Shown in pieces: positions 15,702 to 26,121 of a DNA stretch of 64,000 nt (position 1 is its first letter; each line of letters opens with the position of its first letter). The position numbers and the translations under genes are program-made. This DNA is from CAVVTR01 sp963751245 (GTDB lineage: Bacteria; Acidobacteriota; Thermoanaerobaculia; Thermoanaerobaculales; Thermoanaerobaculaceae): assembly GCA_963751245.1 (NCBI GenBank), contig CAVVTR010000006.1, forward strand, positions 302,636-366,635, read 5' to 3'. A model generated the notes under the pieces. The model was given only the letters and a program-made list of their open reading frames with translations. It did no database searches and was not told the origin of the DNA.

Positions 15702-18700
15702 TCACCGTCCCTTCGGCGGATAGGGCGGCAGCAGCGCGGGCGGCTTCGGCAGCGACATGGGCTGCGTCGCGAGCTTCTCCATGATGACCTTGATCGCCGT
15801 GTCGAGCTGGGCGTCCTTGCCGGCCATCACGTCCCCGGGCAGGTCGTCCACCTCCATGTCCGGCTCCACGCCGTGGTTTTCGATGACCCACTCGGAGTCC
15901 AGCCCGTAGAGGCTCTCCTCGGGGATCGTGACGTACCCGCCGTCGGTGAGCGGCCACATTCCTCGGATGCCGCGGACACCGCCCCAGGTTCGCTCGCCGA
16001 TGAGCGGTCCGAGCCCGTACTTGCGGAAGTAGAACGGGAAGATGTCCCCGTCCGAGGCCGAGTAGTGGTTGATCAAGCAGGCCTTGAACCCGTGAAGCAC
16101 CTGCTGGGGGATCGGCGTGCCCACGTGCTGCCGGTTCACGTCCATCCCCACCAGCACCCTGCGCAACCGCTCGAGGATGATCTGGTCGATGAACCCGCCG
16201 CCGTTCCAGCGCACGTCCACCACGAGACCCTGCTTGCGGATCTGCGGGTAGAACTGGCGGATGAACTCGTCCATCCCCATCGATTCCATGTCGGACAGGT
16301 AGATGTAGCCGATCTTCCCGTCCGAAACCTTGTTGACGTGCTCGCGGTTCGCCTCCACCCAGGCATTGAGCCGGATCTGCAGCTCGTCGGAGATCGGCTT
16401 GACCGTCACGTCGCGCCGGTTCTTGCCGTCCGCCGTCTCGGCCACCGTGAGCGTCACGGTGCTTCCGAGGGTGTTCACGAAGAGCGCGTAGGGGTTGGTG
16501 GGGGCCTTGAGCTCATGCCCGTTCACCGCCAGCAGGTAGTCACCCTCCTTGACGTTCACCCCCGGCTCCGTGAGCGGCGAGCGGAAGTCCGGCCGGGAGT
16601 TGTCGCCCTTGTAGATCGTGGCCAGCCGGTAGCGTCCCGAGCCGGCGTCCAGTGCGAAGTCCACGCCGAGCAGTCCCACGGGGACGTACCGGCTGGTGGG
16701 GATGTCCCCGCCGCCGACGTAGGTGTGCGAGTTGCAGAGCTCGCCGATCATCTCGCCAATGAGGTAGTTGACGTCCTCGCGGCAGGTGGCCTCGGCCAGG
16801 AGCGGTTCGTAGCGGCCACGGACCGCCTTCCAGTCCGCTCCGTTCATGGCCGTGCTGTAGAAGAAGTCCCTCTCGAGCCGCCACGCCTGGCCGAAGATCT
16901 CCCTCCACTCCGCCACCGGGTCGATGTCCGCCTGCATGCGCGACAGGTCCAGCGCCTTCGCCGCCGTTCCCTTGGCGCCGGCCTCGGCGGGCAGGATGGT
17001 AAAGCTCTCGCCCTGCTGGACCAGCACGCTGGAGCCGTCGGCGCTCAGGGCGTACCCGTCGAGGGGTGACGTGATCTCCGACGACTTGCGCGCTTTCATG
17101 TCGAAGGCGTGAAGGGTCGCCTGCTCCCCCGGCAGAGGCCCGTCGAGGCTCATCACCGGCAACGTCACGTAGTACACGCTGTCCTGCGCTGTCATGAGTC
17201 CGGTGATGTCCGCCGAGGGGATGGGCAGCGGCACGATCCGCGAGTCCAGCCCCTCGAGGTCGATCTTCACCGCCGGGGCGGTCTCCTCCTTCTTGGCGGC
17301 CGGCTTGGCGGAGGGTCCCGAACCGCCCTCGGCCTTCCCCTTCTCCGCCTTCTCGGGGGTGCCCTCGTCGGAGCGCGGAGCGAACGGCGACGCCTCATCG
17401 GCCTGCAGCGTCGCAACGTAGATGCCGTCCATCTTGACGGTCGCCTCGTTGAACTCGCTCTCGCTGAAGACCGGGTTCGCGTGGCGCTGGGAGATGAAGA
17501 ACAAGTACTTTCCGTGGCTCCCGAACACCGGGCTGTAGTCGCTGGTGAAACCCGTGGTCACCCGTGTCGCCCTGCCCGAGGCCAGGCTGTACAAGTAGAC
17601 CACCTGCATCCCGTTGTCCTCGTTCTTCGAGTACGCCAGCCACTTGCTGTCCGGCGACCAGGCGTAGTCGTGGATCTCGTTGCGCGGGTCCTCGTCCACC
17701 TTGACCGGCTTGTGGTCCTTCACCCCGACGTACCAGAGCGCGTGCTCGCTGTCGGAGTAGGCCAGCTTCGAGCTGTCCGGAGACCACGCGGGACCGTACA
17801 GCCAGCGCTGGATGGGGTCCGTGACCATGGTCTCGGCGCCGGTACCGTCGGCGTTTCGGACCGCGATCTGAGCCTCGCCGTTGCGGTCGGTGACGTAGGC
17901 CACCGTGGTGCCGTCAGGGGACCATGCCGGGTACTGCTCCCGCGCCCCCGAGGTCTGCGTCAGGTCCCTGGTGTTGCCGTGCTCGGCGGGCACCGTGAAC
18001 ACCTCGCCGCGCGCCCCGAAGACGGCGCGCTTGCCGTTGGGGGCGATGTCGTAGCTCTGGATGAGCTTGGCGGTGTGCACCCAGTGGCGCTGCATCTGGA
18101 CGTTGTCGCTGGGGACGGTGACGTCGAGCTTGTGAAGCTCCTCGGAGGGCAGGTCCAGGACGTACAGCGAGCCGCCGCACTGGAGCACGATCCCGGAGTC
18201 CCCCAGGGAGGGCCAGTCGACGTCGTAGTCGGTGAAGTGCGTGACCTGGCGAAACGTCTTGCTCCCGAGGTCGTAGGCCCAGATGTTCAAGCGCTTTTGC
18301 GGGCCCCGGTCGGAGGCGAAGTAGATCGTGTTCTTCCACCACATGGGGAAGGTGTCGGTGCCCTTCCAGTCCGTGACCCGCTCGGTGGCGTGGGTGGACA
18401 GGTCGTAGATCCACACGTCCTGCGCCAGCCCGCCGTAGTACCTCTTCCATGTCCTGAAGTTGCGGAAGATCCTGTTGTAGGCGATCTTCTTCCCGTCGGG
18501 GCTGAACGTGAGGACACCGCCCTTGGGCAGGTCCATCTGCGTCGCCAGCCCCCCCGCGGCGTTCACCGTGAAGAGCTGTCCGAACCAGGAATTGAAGGTG
18601 TTCCTCCTGGACAGGAAGACCACGCCGCGCCCGTCCGGCGACCATGTGATCACCATGTTGTTGGGTCCCCATCGCAGCGGCGCGCTCTTCACGACGTCGG

Positions 18701-19073
18701 AGTGGAAGGTGAGCCGGGTCGGCGCCCCCCCCTCCGCCGGGATCGTGTACACGTCGGTCTGCCCCGAGTACGAACCCGTGAACGCGATGGTCCTGCCGTC
18801 CGGCGAGAACCGCGGCATGATGTCCATGCCCTTGTCGGTCGTCAGCCGCCGGGCGGCCCCTCCGGACCGGCTCACGCTCCACAGGTTGCCGCCGCTGGAG
18901 AAGACGATGGTGTCGCCGTGGAGAGTCGGAAACCGCGGGATCGCGGCCTCCGCGGCCGGTGCCGCCCCGGACAGCGCGAGGGCCGCCGCCACGACGATAA
19001 ATGTCACCACCGGGGTCCACGGCGACCGCGCCGGTCTCCCGCTCTGCCGCACACCTCGATTTCCTGAGCTCAT
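15702..19073 (-). CDS. secreted tricorn-like protease (PD40 beta-propeller, PDZ, S41 peptidase)
   Basis: The ATG at 19073 gives 1123 residues. An N-terminal signal peptide (hydrophobic run ~residues 20-45 ending near APAAEAA) implies export. Residues ~50-560 form beta-propeller repeats with recurring PRFSPDGRTIAFTG-like units. A low-complexity charged linker (Glu/Lys/Ala, ~residues 560-615) precedes the catalytic half. There, NSHTYVGGGD (~residue 779) supplies the His, a PDZ-like segment follows (EGDYLLAVNG), and NHYSASDGDIF (~residue 1001) supplies the nucleophile Ser and Asp, then GPLIGERTWGGVRG. Tricorn processes peptides released by other proteases; the signal peptide suggests a periplasmic or extracellular version. 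It is monocistronic and divergent from the cytochrome c gene. Confidence 0.92.
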   Translation of the reverse strand: MSSGNRGVRQSGRPARSPWTPVVTFIVVAAALALSGAAPAAEAAIPRFPTLHGDTIVFSSGGNLWSVSRSGGAARRLTTDKGMDIMPRFSPDGRTIAFTGSYSGQTDVYTIPAEGGAPTRLTFHSDVVKSAPLRWGPNNMVITWSPDGRGVVFLSRRNTFNSWFGQLFTVNAAGGLATQMDLPKGGVLTFSPDGKKIAYNRIFRNFRTWKRYYGGLAQDVWIYDLSTHATERVTDWKGTDTFPMWWKNTIYFASDRGPQKRLNIWAYDLGSKTFRQVTHFTDYDVDWPSLGDSGIVLQCGGSLYVLDLPSEELHKLDVTVPSDNVQMQRHWVHTAKLIQSYDIAPNGKRAVFGARGEVFTVPAEHGNTRDLTQTSGAREQYPAWSPDGTTVAYVTDRNGEAQIAVRNADGTGAETMVTDPIQRWLYGPAWSPDSSKLAYSDSEHALWYVGVKDHKPVKVDEDPRNEIHDYAWSPDSKWLAYSKNEDNGMQVVYLYSLASGRATRVTTGFTSDYSPVFGSHGKYLFFISQRHANPVFSESEFNEATVKMDGIYVATLQADEASPFAPRSDEGTPEKAEKGKAEGGSGPSAKPAAKKEETAPAVKIDLEGLDSRIVPLPIPSADITGLMTAQDSVYYVTLPVMSLDGPLPGEQATLHAFDMKARKSSEITSPLDGYALSADGSSVLVQQGESFTILPAEAGAKGTAAKALDLSRMQADIDPVAEWREIFGQAWRLERDFFYSTAMNGADWKAVRGRYEPLLAEATCREDVNYLIGEMIGELCNSHTYVGGGDIPTSRYVPVGLLGVDFALDAGSGRYRLATIYKGDNSRPDFRSPLTEPGVNVKEGDYLLAVNGHELKAPTNPYALFVNTLGSTVTLTVAETADGKNRRDVTVKPISDELQIRLNAWVEANREHVNKVSDGKIGYIYLSDMESMGMDEFIRQFYPQIRKQGLVVDVRWNGGGFIDQIILERLRRVLVGMDVNRQHVGTPIPQQVLHGFKACLINHYSASDGDIFPFYFRKYGLGPLIGERTWGGVRGIRGMWPLTDGGYVTIPEESLYGLDSEWVIENHGVEPDMEVDDLPGDVMAGKDAQLDTAIKVIMEKLATQPMSLPKPPALLPPYPPKGR

Positions 19074-19397
19074 CTCGATCCGTTCTCCTTGCTGCGCCGC
19101 ACCATGAGCACGCCGCATCACCCGGCCTCACGCCGGGTCACACCGTCCTCCTGCACCGTGTCGTGGGTGTCTCGGGGGATCGCGCCTCCTGGCCGGCACT
19201 TCCGGTTGGCAGGAAAGGTTCCCAGTCCATCTGGCCAATCGCAACCGGGCTCCGGCACGTCAAATTCCGTCCGGCGAGCCCTCCTTCCCCCGCCCCGGAA
19301 ACGTCCGCTCCGTCCCCCTGGCGCTGCGAGAAGGTTGAGAATAAATCGCTCCCTCCACGGTTTAACGGAGCATCACCGGAAGGGACGAGGTGCTGCC
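19074..19397 (+). other. intergenic region between divergent tricorn and cytochrome c genes
   Basis: These 324 bases separate two divergent genes, so promoters for both should be here. The part at 19330-19375 is noticeably richer in A+T (around GAGAATAAATCG and GGTTTAACGG). I could not match a convincing -35/-10 pair with correct spacing on either strand, and an open frame that reads through it is not supported by any protein similarity. Confidence 0.5.
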
Positions 19398-20015
19398 ATG
19401 AAGACCGTGAAGACCGTCATCTGGACCTTGATCGTGCTCGTCGTGCTGGGAGCCCTCGGCGGCTTCTTCTTCATCGAGTCTGGCGTCTACGACGTCGCCG
19501 CGACCTCACCGCCCTCCGGCGTCGAGCGCTTCCTCGCCGGTGCGGTCCGTCACCGGTCGATCTCGGTCCGCGAAGGGGGCGTCACCGCGCCGAACCTGGA
19601 CGACCCGGCGCTGGTCCGCCTCGGCTACACCCACTACGACGACATGTGCGTGGTCTGCCACAGCGCCCCGGGCCTCAAGGAGACCCCCGTCGGGAAGGGC
19701 CTCAACCCGCATCCCCCGCACCTGTGGTCCCACGGCACCCAGACGATGAGCGACCAGCGGATGTACTGGATCGTCGACCACGGCATCCGCATGACCGGCA
19801 TGCCCGGCTTCGGCCCAACCACCGACGAGCACGACATCTGGTCCCTGGTGGCGGTGATCCGCCAGCTGCCCAAGCTGCAGCCAGGCCAGTTCGAGAAGGA
19901 GGTCGCCGCGGCGGAGAAGGCCGAGGGCGGAGAGCCCGGCGAGGCCGCGGAGCCCGCCGACGAGGGCCGGCCGACACCGGCGGCACCGGCTCAACCCACC
20001 CCGCCACCTCGCTGA
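19398..20015 (+). CDS. membrane-anchored monoheme cytochrome c
   Basis: The ATG at 19398 gives 205 residues. A single N-terminal membrane helix (~residues 7-26, VIWTLIVLVVLGALGGFFF) is an uncleaved anchor. It is followed by a periplasmic cytochrome c domain with one heme site CVVCH (~residue 84) and a plausible distal ligand Met in GIRMTGMPGFGP. The C-terminal ~40 residues are low-complexity, rich in Ala, Glu and Pro. It resembles small class I (cbb3-type subunit) cytochromes that carry electrons between dehydrogenases and oxidases. No oxidase or dehydrogenase partner is adjacent, so its redox partner is unknown. The upstream frame to 19089 has no family support. Confidence 0.88.
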   Translation: MKTVKTVIWTLIVLVVLGALGGFFFIESGVYDVAATSPPSGVERFLAGAVRHRSISVREGGVTAPNLDDPALVRLGYTHYDDMCVVCHSAPGLKETPVGKGLNPHPPHLWSHGTQTMSDQRMYWIVDHGIRMTGMPGFGPTTDEHDIWSLVAVIRQLPKLQPGQFEKEVAAAEKAEGGEPGEAAEPADEGRPTPAAPAQPTPPPR

Positions 20016-20051
20016 CCCCCCCGCGCGGAGTGACGCGGCAGGTCCCCGGGG

Positions 20052-21317
20052 TCACGAATGGCCGCGGTGCACGGTCTCCGTGACCATGCGCTGGACGACC
20101 ACGGCGCCGGCGAGCAGCAGGACGCCGCCCACCACGAACGGCAGCTCGAACGAGACCACGGCGAGGACTCCTGCGACCAGAGGTCCCACCGCGATCCCCA
20201 GGCCGAAGCCGCTGGTGATCAAGCTCATCTGCCGCCCCTCTCCGCCCCGGGTCGACAGGTCCCCTGCCAGGGCGAACGCCGGCGCCGCGATGGCCGCCGC
20301 GGCGACGCCCTGGACCAGCCTCGCCATGGTGAGCTGGAACGTGGAGGTCACCAGCCCCAGGACGGCGGTGGACGGCGCCATGAGCAGCAGCCCCGCGATG
20401 ATCAGCGGCTTGCGCCCGATCCGGTCGGAGAGCCGCCCGAGGGGGACCTGGAAGAGCAGCCGGCTGACCATGAGGGCGCTGAAGGCCACGCTGAAACCCA
20501 CGGCGGTCTCGTTGAGCCTCGTGTTGAACTGCTGCTCGAGGGTCGTCATCATCGAGAACGCCCCCGCCATCAGCAGCGTGGCGATGCCCGTGCCGACGAT
20601 CCCCGGTGAGAGGAGCTTGCGGTCGAAGATGGGGGGCCTCGCGCCCCCGGCGTCCCGGACCCCTTCCTCCACGGGCACCTCGCGGACCCACAGCTGCACC
20701 AGGACGAAGCCGGCGAGGATGAAGGCGCCGCCGGCGAGAAACGCGGCGTTGAATCCGACGTGGACCTGGAGGACGCCGCCGATGAGCGGTCCCATCACGA
20801 ACCCCCCCATCCGCATGGTCGTGTAGATCCCCATGGACCCGCCGCGGTTGGCGCGGTGGGTGCCCGCGGCCATGAGGGCCATGGAGGCGGGGATGGTGAG
20901 GGCGACCCCGACCCCTTGGAGCGCCCGGAGGACCAGCAGATCCGTGAAGCGGACCGCGAGCATGAACCCGAGGGTGCCCAGCCCCATGATCAGCAGGCCG
21001 ATGAGGATCAGAGGTTTGCGCCTGCCCAGACGGTCGGAGATCCCGCCCATCACCGGCTGGAGCGTGGCACTGACGAGACCGTAGAGGGCCAGGAGGATGC
21101 CGACCCGCACCGACTCGGGAAAGGGGAACCACGGCGCCGACAGCTTGCCCACGTACAACGGCAGCGCGATGAACAGGATGCTGTTGCCCACCGCGTCCCC
21201 GAATCGCGCCACGGAGAGCGCCAGGACCAGCCTGTTGCCGCCGAGCCGCTGCAGCCAGCCGCCGCCGGCCCCCGCGTCCCCCGCGGGCGGATCCCCGTCA
21301 GGCCGGGGAGTGGCCAC
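20052..21317 (-). CDS. MFS transporter
   Basis: A 421-residue protein with about 12 membrane helices in two six-helix halves. The cytoplasmic loop motif A appears twice, as GGISDRLGRRKPLIL (~residues 88-102) and LGRLSDRIGRKPLIIAGLL in the second half, which is diagnostic for the major facilitator superfamily. Its GTG start lies inside the end of the upstream ClC gene (20-base overlap), so the two are translated together. Substrate cannot be read from sequence; the fold is like drug/metabolite exporters of the TCR/Tet type. Confidence 0.9.
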   Translation of the reverse strand: MATPRPDGDPPAGDAGAGGGWLQRLGGNRLVLALSVARFGDAVGNSILFIALPLYVGKLSAPWFPFPESVRVGILLALYGLVSATLQPVMGGISDRLGRRKPLILIGLLIMGLGTLGFMLAVRFTDLLVLRALQGVGVALTIPASMALMAAGTHRANRGGSMGIYTTMRMGGFVMGPLIGGVLQVHVGFNAAFLAGGAFILAGFVLVQLWVREVPVEEGVRDAGGARPPIFDRKLLSPGIVGTGIATLLMAGAFSMMTTLEQQFNTRLNETAVGFSVAFSALMVSRLLFQVPLGRLSDRIGRKPLIIAGLLLMAPSTAVLGLVTSTFQLTMARLVQGVAAAAIAAPAFALAGDLSTRGGEGRQMSLITSGFGLGIAVGPLVAGVLAVVSFELPFVVGGVLLLAGAVVVQRMVTETVHRGHS

Positions 21318-23001
21318 GGGCCCCGCCGCTCTCCGGCTTGCTCGTCAGGTGCCGGGACACGCGATCCCGTGACGCCGCGTCGGCGACGATGAGGATCTCG
21401 TCGCCGGCCTTGTAGATCTCCCCCGAGTGCGGGAGCAGCGTCTCACCCTTCCGGAAGACCGCCACGGTCTCCAGCCCCGATCCCTGTCGGCCCAGGCACC
21501 CTGCGCCGATGGGGCGTCCGACGCACTCGCTGTCCGCCTTCAGCCAACCGCTCACAAGCTGCTTGTCGTCGGGCAGGTCCACCGGCACCCCGGAACCGAG
21601 CAGCGACAGCAGATCCAGGTGACCCACGGCCTCCGAGAGCGAGAACCGGCCCTCCTTCATCATCCGCAGCGTCGCCCGGACCTGGTCCGCGCGGTGCGCC
21701 GGCGAGAACGAGGGCCCCGGCACCTGGGCCTCGTACAGGCTCTTGTACTTCAACCCGCGGGACAGCCTGGTCTGCACGAGGTAGCTGAGCATCACGGCGA
21801 GCGCCGCCGGCACCAGCAGGTTGTACCCGCCCGTCATCTCGGTGACCATGAGCAGGGTCGCGATGGGAATCCGCGCCGCACCCCCGAAGACCGCCGCCAT
21901 CCCCACCACGGCGAACGCCGCGGGCGGCATGTCGAAGACGTGGGCCAGCACCCCTCCCAGCATGGCGCCCACGAACAGGGTCGGCGCGAACACGCCGCCC
22001 GAGCCCCCCGACGACACCGTCAGCGCGAATGCGATCAGCTTGGCCAGCACCAGGGCCGCCAGCACCCACAGCACCAGCTTGCCGTCGATGGCGGCCTGGA
22101 TCCAGCCGTAGCCACCGCCCAGGACCTGGGGCATCTCGAGGGCGAGGAGCCCCACACCCAGGCCGCCGATGGCCGGCTTGACGTGGGGCGGGATCGGAAT
22201 GGCGTGGAAGAGGTCGCGCATGCCGTAGAAGACCATCGGCACCAGCGTGGCGACCGGGCCGGCCAGCAGCCCCAGCAGGGCGTACCAGAGGTAGTCGGTG
22301 AAGCCCGCCACGCCGAGCCCCGAGGGCACCGCGAACAGCGGCGCCCAGCCCACGAACAGCCCGTTCACCGCGTAGGCCGTGACCGCGCCCAGCATGGTGT
22401 GGAGGAGCGCTCCGGCGTCGAACTCCATCTCGCTGTAGAGCACCTCGATGGCGAAGATCGCGGTGCCGATGGGCGACCGGAAGACGGCGGACAGCCCCGC
22501 CGCCATGCCGACCAGGACCAGCAGACGGCGCTCCTTCTCGGGGCGCTTGAGGAGGGTGGCGTAGATGGAGCCCACGCCCGCCGCGATGAGCGCGGTGGGC
22601 CCCTCGCGGCCGGCCGAGCCTCCGGAGCCGATGGTGATCGCGGATGCGATGGTCTTCAGCGGTGCCACCCGCGCCCGGATGAAGCCGGCGGAGCGGTGGT
22701 ACGCGCGCACCGCCGTGTCCGTGCCGTGGCCTTCCGCCTCGGGAGCGAAGGTATAGACCAGGATGCCCGAGATGAGGCCGCCGAGCGTGGTCACCAGCGG
22801 GATCAGCCACAGCCCGTGAGGACCGATCGCCTCGGCCGTCGCGACCCCCTCGCTCGCGAGCCCCGGGGCCCGGTAGCCCGCCAGGTCCACCAGGAACAGC
22901 GTGTTGCACAGGCGGAGGAGGACCATGAACACCTGGGCCGCGAGGGCGCCCACGACCCCCAGGAGCACCGTGTCGAAGATCAGCGATCGCCGGAGCTTCA
23001 C
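21298..23001 (-). CDS. ClC family chloride channel/antiporter with C-terminal TrkA-C-like domain
   Basis: The 567-residue protein has the ClC core (residues ~1-420) with its selectivity motifs GSGGSAGREGPTALIAAG and SSGGSGGVFAPTLFVGAM. The Glu of GREGP corresponds to the gating glutamate that is needed for proton coupling in ClC antiporters, so chloride/proton exchange is possible. After the membrane part, residues ~470-555 (ECVGRPIGAGCLGRQG, then GEIYKAGDEILIVAD) form a TrkA-C (RCK_C) regulatory domain instead of the usual CBS pair. It is the first gene of a two-gene operon with the MFS transporter, which it overlaps by 20 bases. Confidence 0.92.
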   Translation of the reverse strand: MKLRRSLIFDTVLLGVVGALAAQVFMVLLRLCNTLFLVDLAGYRAPGLASEGVATAEAIGPHGLWLIPLVTTLGGLISGILVYTFAPEAEGHGTDTAVRAYHRSAGFIRARVAPLKTIASAITIGSGGSAGREGPTALIAAGVGSIYATLLKRPEKERRLLVLVGMAAGLSAVFRSPIGTAIFAIEVLYSEMEFDAGALLHTMLGAVTAYAVNGLFVGWAPLFAVPSGLGVAGFTDYLWYALLGLLAGPVATLVPMVFYGMRDLFHAIPIPPHVKPAIGGLGVGLLALEMPQVLGGGYGWIQAAIDGKLVLWVLAALVLAKLIAFALTVSSGGSGGVFAPTLFVGAMLGGVLAHVFDMPPAAFAVVGMAAVFGGAARIPIATLLMVTEMTGGYNLLVPAALAVMLSYLVQTRLSRGLKYKSLYEAQVPGPSFSPAHRADQVRATLRMMKEGRFSLSEAVGHLDLLSLLGSGVPVDLPDDKQLVSGWLKADSECVGRPIGAGCLGRQGSGLETVAVFRKGETLLPHSGEIYKAGDEILIVADAASRDRVSRHLTSKPESGGARGHSPA

Positions 23002-23071
23002 CCGTCCGTCTCCCTTCCGGAGAGGCGCCCGCCGCCGGGCGCGCCCGTCCGACCGGTCCCCTTCCCCGTCG

Positions 23072-24910
23072 TCACGCCTTCCACCCGGCCTCCGAGAGCG
23101 CCCGGTCGAGGCTCATGGCCGCCGTGATGAGCCCGAGGTGCGTGAAAGCCTGGGGGAAGTTGCCCAGGTGCTCGCCGGTCGGCCCCAGCTGCTCGGCGTA
23201 GAGCCCCAGGTGGTTGGCGTAGGTGTGCATCTTCTCGAAGAAGAACCGCGCCTCGTCCAGGCGCCCGCTGCGGGCCAGATTCTCCACGTACCAGAACGAG
23301 CACATGGAGAACGTGCCCTCGCGGCCGCTCAGGCCGTCGGAGGCCGCCTCCCCGATGCGGTAGCGGTAGACCAGGGAGTCGTCGAGGAGCTCGCGCTCGA
23401 CCACGGACAGGTGCGAGGCCCAGCGGGGATCCTTGAACGAGATGAACTTCATCATGGGCATCAGCAGGCTGGCCGCGTCCACCGCCGTGGAGCCGCGGCT
23501 CTGCACGAAGGCGCCGCGGCCGTCGTGCCAGAAGACCTCGTCAGATCTCCTGGTGGATCTGGTCGCGCACGCCGATCCAGCGGTCCAGCGGGGCCGGGAA
23601 CGAGCGGTACCAGGCGATGCGCGCGGCCCGGTCCAGGGCCACCCAGCACATCACCCTCGAGTACAGGAACTCCCGGGCACCGCCGCGGACCTCCCAGATG
23701 CCCTCGTCGGCTTCCGCCTCCAGTTGTCGCAGACCCAGTCCGCCAGCCGCGCCACCGGTGCGCCACAGGTCGAGGAGATGGGCGTCGCCGTGGTTGTTGT
23801 AACAGGTAGACGGCGTCGAGCAGCTCCCCGTAGATGTCCAGCTGGAGCTGGTCGGAGGCGCCGTTGCCGATGCGCACCGGCGACGACCCTGTAGCCCTCG
23901 AAGTGTCGACAGGACCTCCTCCTGGAGGCCGTGGCGCCCGTCGATGCCGTACATGATCTGCAGCGGCGCCCCGCCGCCGCTCGCGTCGGCAGCTCGCCGC
24001 AGCGCTCCTCCACCCAGCGCATGAACGCCGCCGCCTCGTCGGTGTAGCCGAGCCGGTTCAGAGCGAACAGGGTGAACGCCGCGTCCCGCACCCAGGTGTA
24101 GCGGTAGTCCCAGTTGCGCTCTCCGCCGACCTGCTCCGGGAGCCCGAACGTGGGCGCCGCGACCAGGGAGCCGTACGGCTGGGAGACCAGGAGCTTCAGC
24201 GTCAGCGCCGAACGGTTCACCATCTCCCGCCAGCGCCCCCGGTAGCTCGACCGTCCGATCCAGCCGCCGCCAGAAGTCCACCGTCGACTTGATGGACTCC
24301 GAGACGTAGCCGGTCCCCTCCGACGGCGGCTCGGAGCCTTCCTGCACCTCTTCCAGGATGAAGTCCGCGGCCTCCCCGGCGCGCAGCGTGAACTCGGCGT
24401 CGCGCCGCCCCGTCGCGCGACCTTGAGGGGAACGCTGGCGCGCAGCCGCAGGACCATGTCCGCCGGCGCCTCCTGGAGACGAACAGCACCTCGCCGTCGC
24501 GCCGCTCCACCCGGTGCGGCGCCGCGTCCGTAGTCGAAGCGGGGCTCGCAGCACCATGCGGAACCGCACCTCCCCGCGCACCGTCTTCACCCGCCGGATC
24601 ACGTTGTGCACGTACCCCACGGCCTCCACGGGCATGCAGTCGGTGATCTCCGCCACCCCGTCCTCGGACAGGAAGCGGGTCAGGAGCACGTTGCTGTCGG
24701 GCATGTAGAGCTGCTTGTGGCGGACGTCCGTCGAGCGATCGGGGCGATCCGGAAGCGTCCCCCCTTGCGGTCGTCGAGCAGCGCCGCGAACACCGTGGGC
24801 GAGTCGAAGTCCGGAAAGCAGAGGAAGTCGATGGACCCGTTCTTGCCGACCAGCGCTACCGTGCTCAGGTCGCCGATGATCCCGTAGTCCTCGATGGGCT
24901 GATACGCCAT
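23072..24910 (-). pseudogene. GH15-family glucoamylase/trehalase-like gene, multiply frameshifted
   Basis: Read across frames from MAYQPIEDYGIIGDLSTVAL (ATG at 24910) to EAGWKA (stop at 23072), the gene spans ~613 codons, the right size for a GH15 enzyme that hydrolyses alpha-glucosidic bonds, possibly trehalose. Family pieces are all present: GKNGSIDFLCFPDFDSPT, then GERNWDYRYTWVRDAAFTL, then DEGIWEVRGGAREFLYSR with the probable general acid, and GREGTFSMCSFWYVENLAR. They lie in all three minus frames, with roughly ten or more frame changes between ~23.5 and 24.75 kb. One clear example is a missing base in the C run at ~24741-24746. The absence of premature stops in the matching frame favours sequence errors over true decay. 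Glucose dehydrogenase lies directly upstream on the same strand, which suits a glucose-releasing enzyme. Confidence 0.8.
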
Positions 24911-24978
24911 CCTGCCCCTCCCCTTCCCGGCTCGCGGACGGTCCGGACCACCACCGGGCCGACCCCGCCGGCGGACCG

Positions 24979-26121
24979 TCACCCCCTGGCGAAGCGGATG
25001 ACGTGCTTGATCCCGCCGCCGGGCCCCTCGAGCGGCGCCTCGAAATCCTCCGGGGCGTGCCGCTGTGTGATCAGGGCCGCGACCTGGCCGGGCCACCGCG
25101 TCGTGAACACGGCGAGGTCCGACACGGCGGCGGCGAAAGCGTCGCGACCCGCGTTGACCGTTCCCAGGACCACCTGGTTCTTGAGCACCAGGTCGCGCAT
25201 CACCCGGTCGGTGTCCAGCTCCACCGGCCCGCGCCGACCGGGCACGCCGGTGAACACGAAGACCCCGTTGACCCCGAGCACGCCCAGCACATCGAAGGCG
25301 ATCCGCGAGGCCCCGGCGGCCTCGTAGACGACGTCGATGTTGCCGATGGCGCCGGGCAGCGACGCCACCGGGTGGTCGTCCGCGGCGAGGTAGGTGGCGC
25401 CGATGGCCCGGACCAGTCCCGCCTTGTCGCTGTCCGCCCCCTCCTTGGAGTACACGAAGGTGTTGTAGTGCCTGGAGGACAGGGCCATCGCCCCCAGCAG
25501 CCCCACCGGGCCCGCCCCGATGACGAGCGCGTTGTGGCGGGGGCCGCCCGCCGGCGCCGTCGCCGACGCGGGCTCCGGGACCCCGGCGTGCTGCAGCGAC
25601 CAGGGCAGGCGCTTCTGGATCTCCCCCACCTGGATGAGAGCCTTCTCGGCGATGGTCAGCGGCTCCACCAGCACGGCCACGGAGCGCAGGGAGGCGGGAA
25701 CGAACGTGAGATAGGCGGCGTCCACGACCACCACCTCGGTCATGTAGCCGTGCCGTCCCTTGATCCCCCGCTCGGTGAAGTCCCCGGTGACGCAGAAGTC
25801 CTGCCGCCCGGCCCGGCAGGGGGCGCACTCGGGGTGGGCGCAGGGCCGGCGGACCATCGGGACGACCAGGTCGCCCTGCGCTCCCTGAGTCACCTCCTCC
25901 CCCAGCGCCGCCACCTCCGCCAGGCACTCGTGCCCGATGACGAGGAACTCCGAGCCGGGAGGGGGCGTGCCGTAGTCGAACCGGACGATCTCCCGGTCCG
26001 TGCCGCACACCCCCACCTCCAGGACCCGGAGCTGCACCTGGGTGGGGGTGGACAGCCTGGGCTCGGGGATGTCCACCAGATCCACGGAGCGCTTGGTGGG
26101 ATTGACGGCGACAGCTTTCAT
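24979..26121 (-). CDS. glucose 1-dehydrogenase-like zinc alcohol dehydrogenase
   Basis: The ATG at 26121 opens with MKAVAVNPTKRSVDLVDIPE and gives 380 residues with no frame disruption. It belongs to the medium-chain, zinc-dependent dehydrogenases and most resembles the archaeal/bacterial glucose dehydrogenase branch: EVGVCGTDREIVRFDYG (catalytic zinc Cys), FLVIGHECLAEV (zinc His/Glu), a structural-zinc segment RRPCAHPECAPCRAGRQDFC, and the nucleotide fold VIGAGPVGLLGAMAL. Such enzymes oxidise glucose or other aldoses to the lactone in non-phosphorylated sugar routes. It lies between the GH15 gene, 69 bases downstream, and the aldehyde dehydrogenase gene, 202 bases upstream; all three are on the minus strand and could form a carbohydrate-oxidation operon. 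Confidence 0.85.
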   Translation of the reverse strand: MKAVAVNPTKRSVDLVDIPEPRLSTPTQVQLRVLEVGVCGTDREIVRFDYGTPPPGSEFLVIGHECLAEVAALGEEVTQGAQGDLVVPMVRRPCAHPECAPCRAGRQDFCVTGDFTERGIKGRHGYMTEVVVVDAAYLTFVPASLRSVAVLVEPLTIAEKALIQVGEIQKRLPWSLQHAGVPEPASATAPAGGPRHNALVIGAGPVGLLGAMALSSRHYNTFVYSKEGADSDKAGLVRAIGATYLAADDHPVASLPGAIGNIDVVYEAAGASRIAFDVLGVLGVNGVFVFTGVPGRRGPVELDTDRVMRDLVLKNQVVLGTVNAGRDAFAAAVSDLAVFTTRWPGQVAALITQRHAPEDFEAPLEGPGGGIKHVIRFARG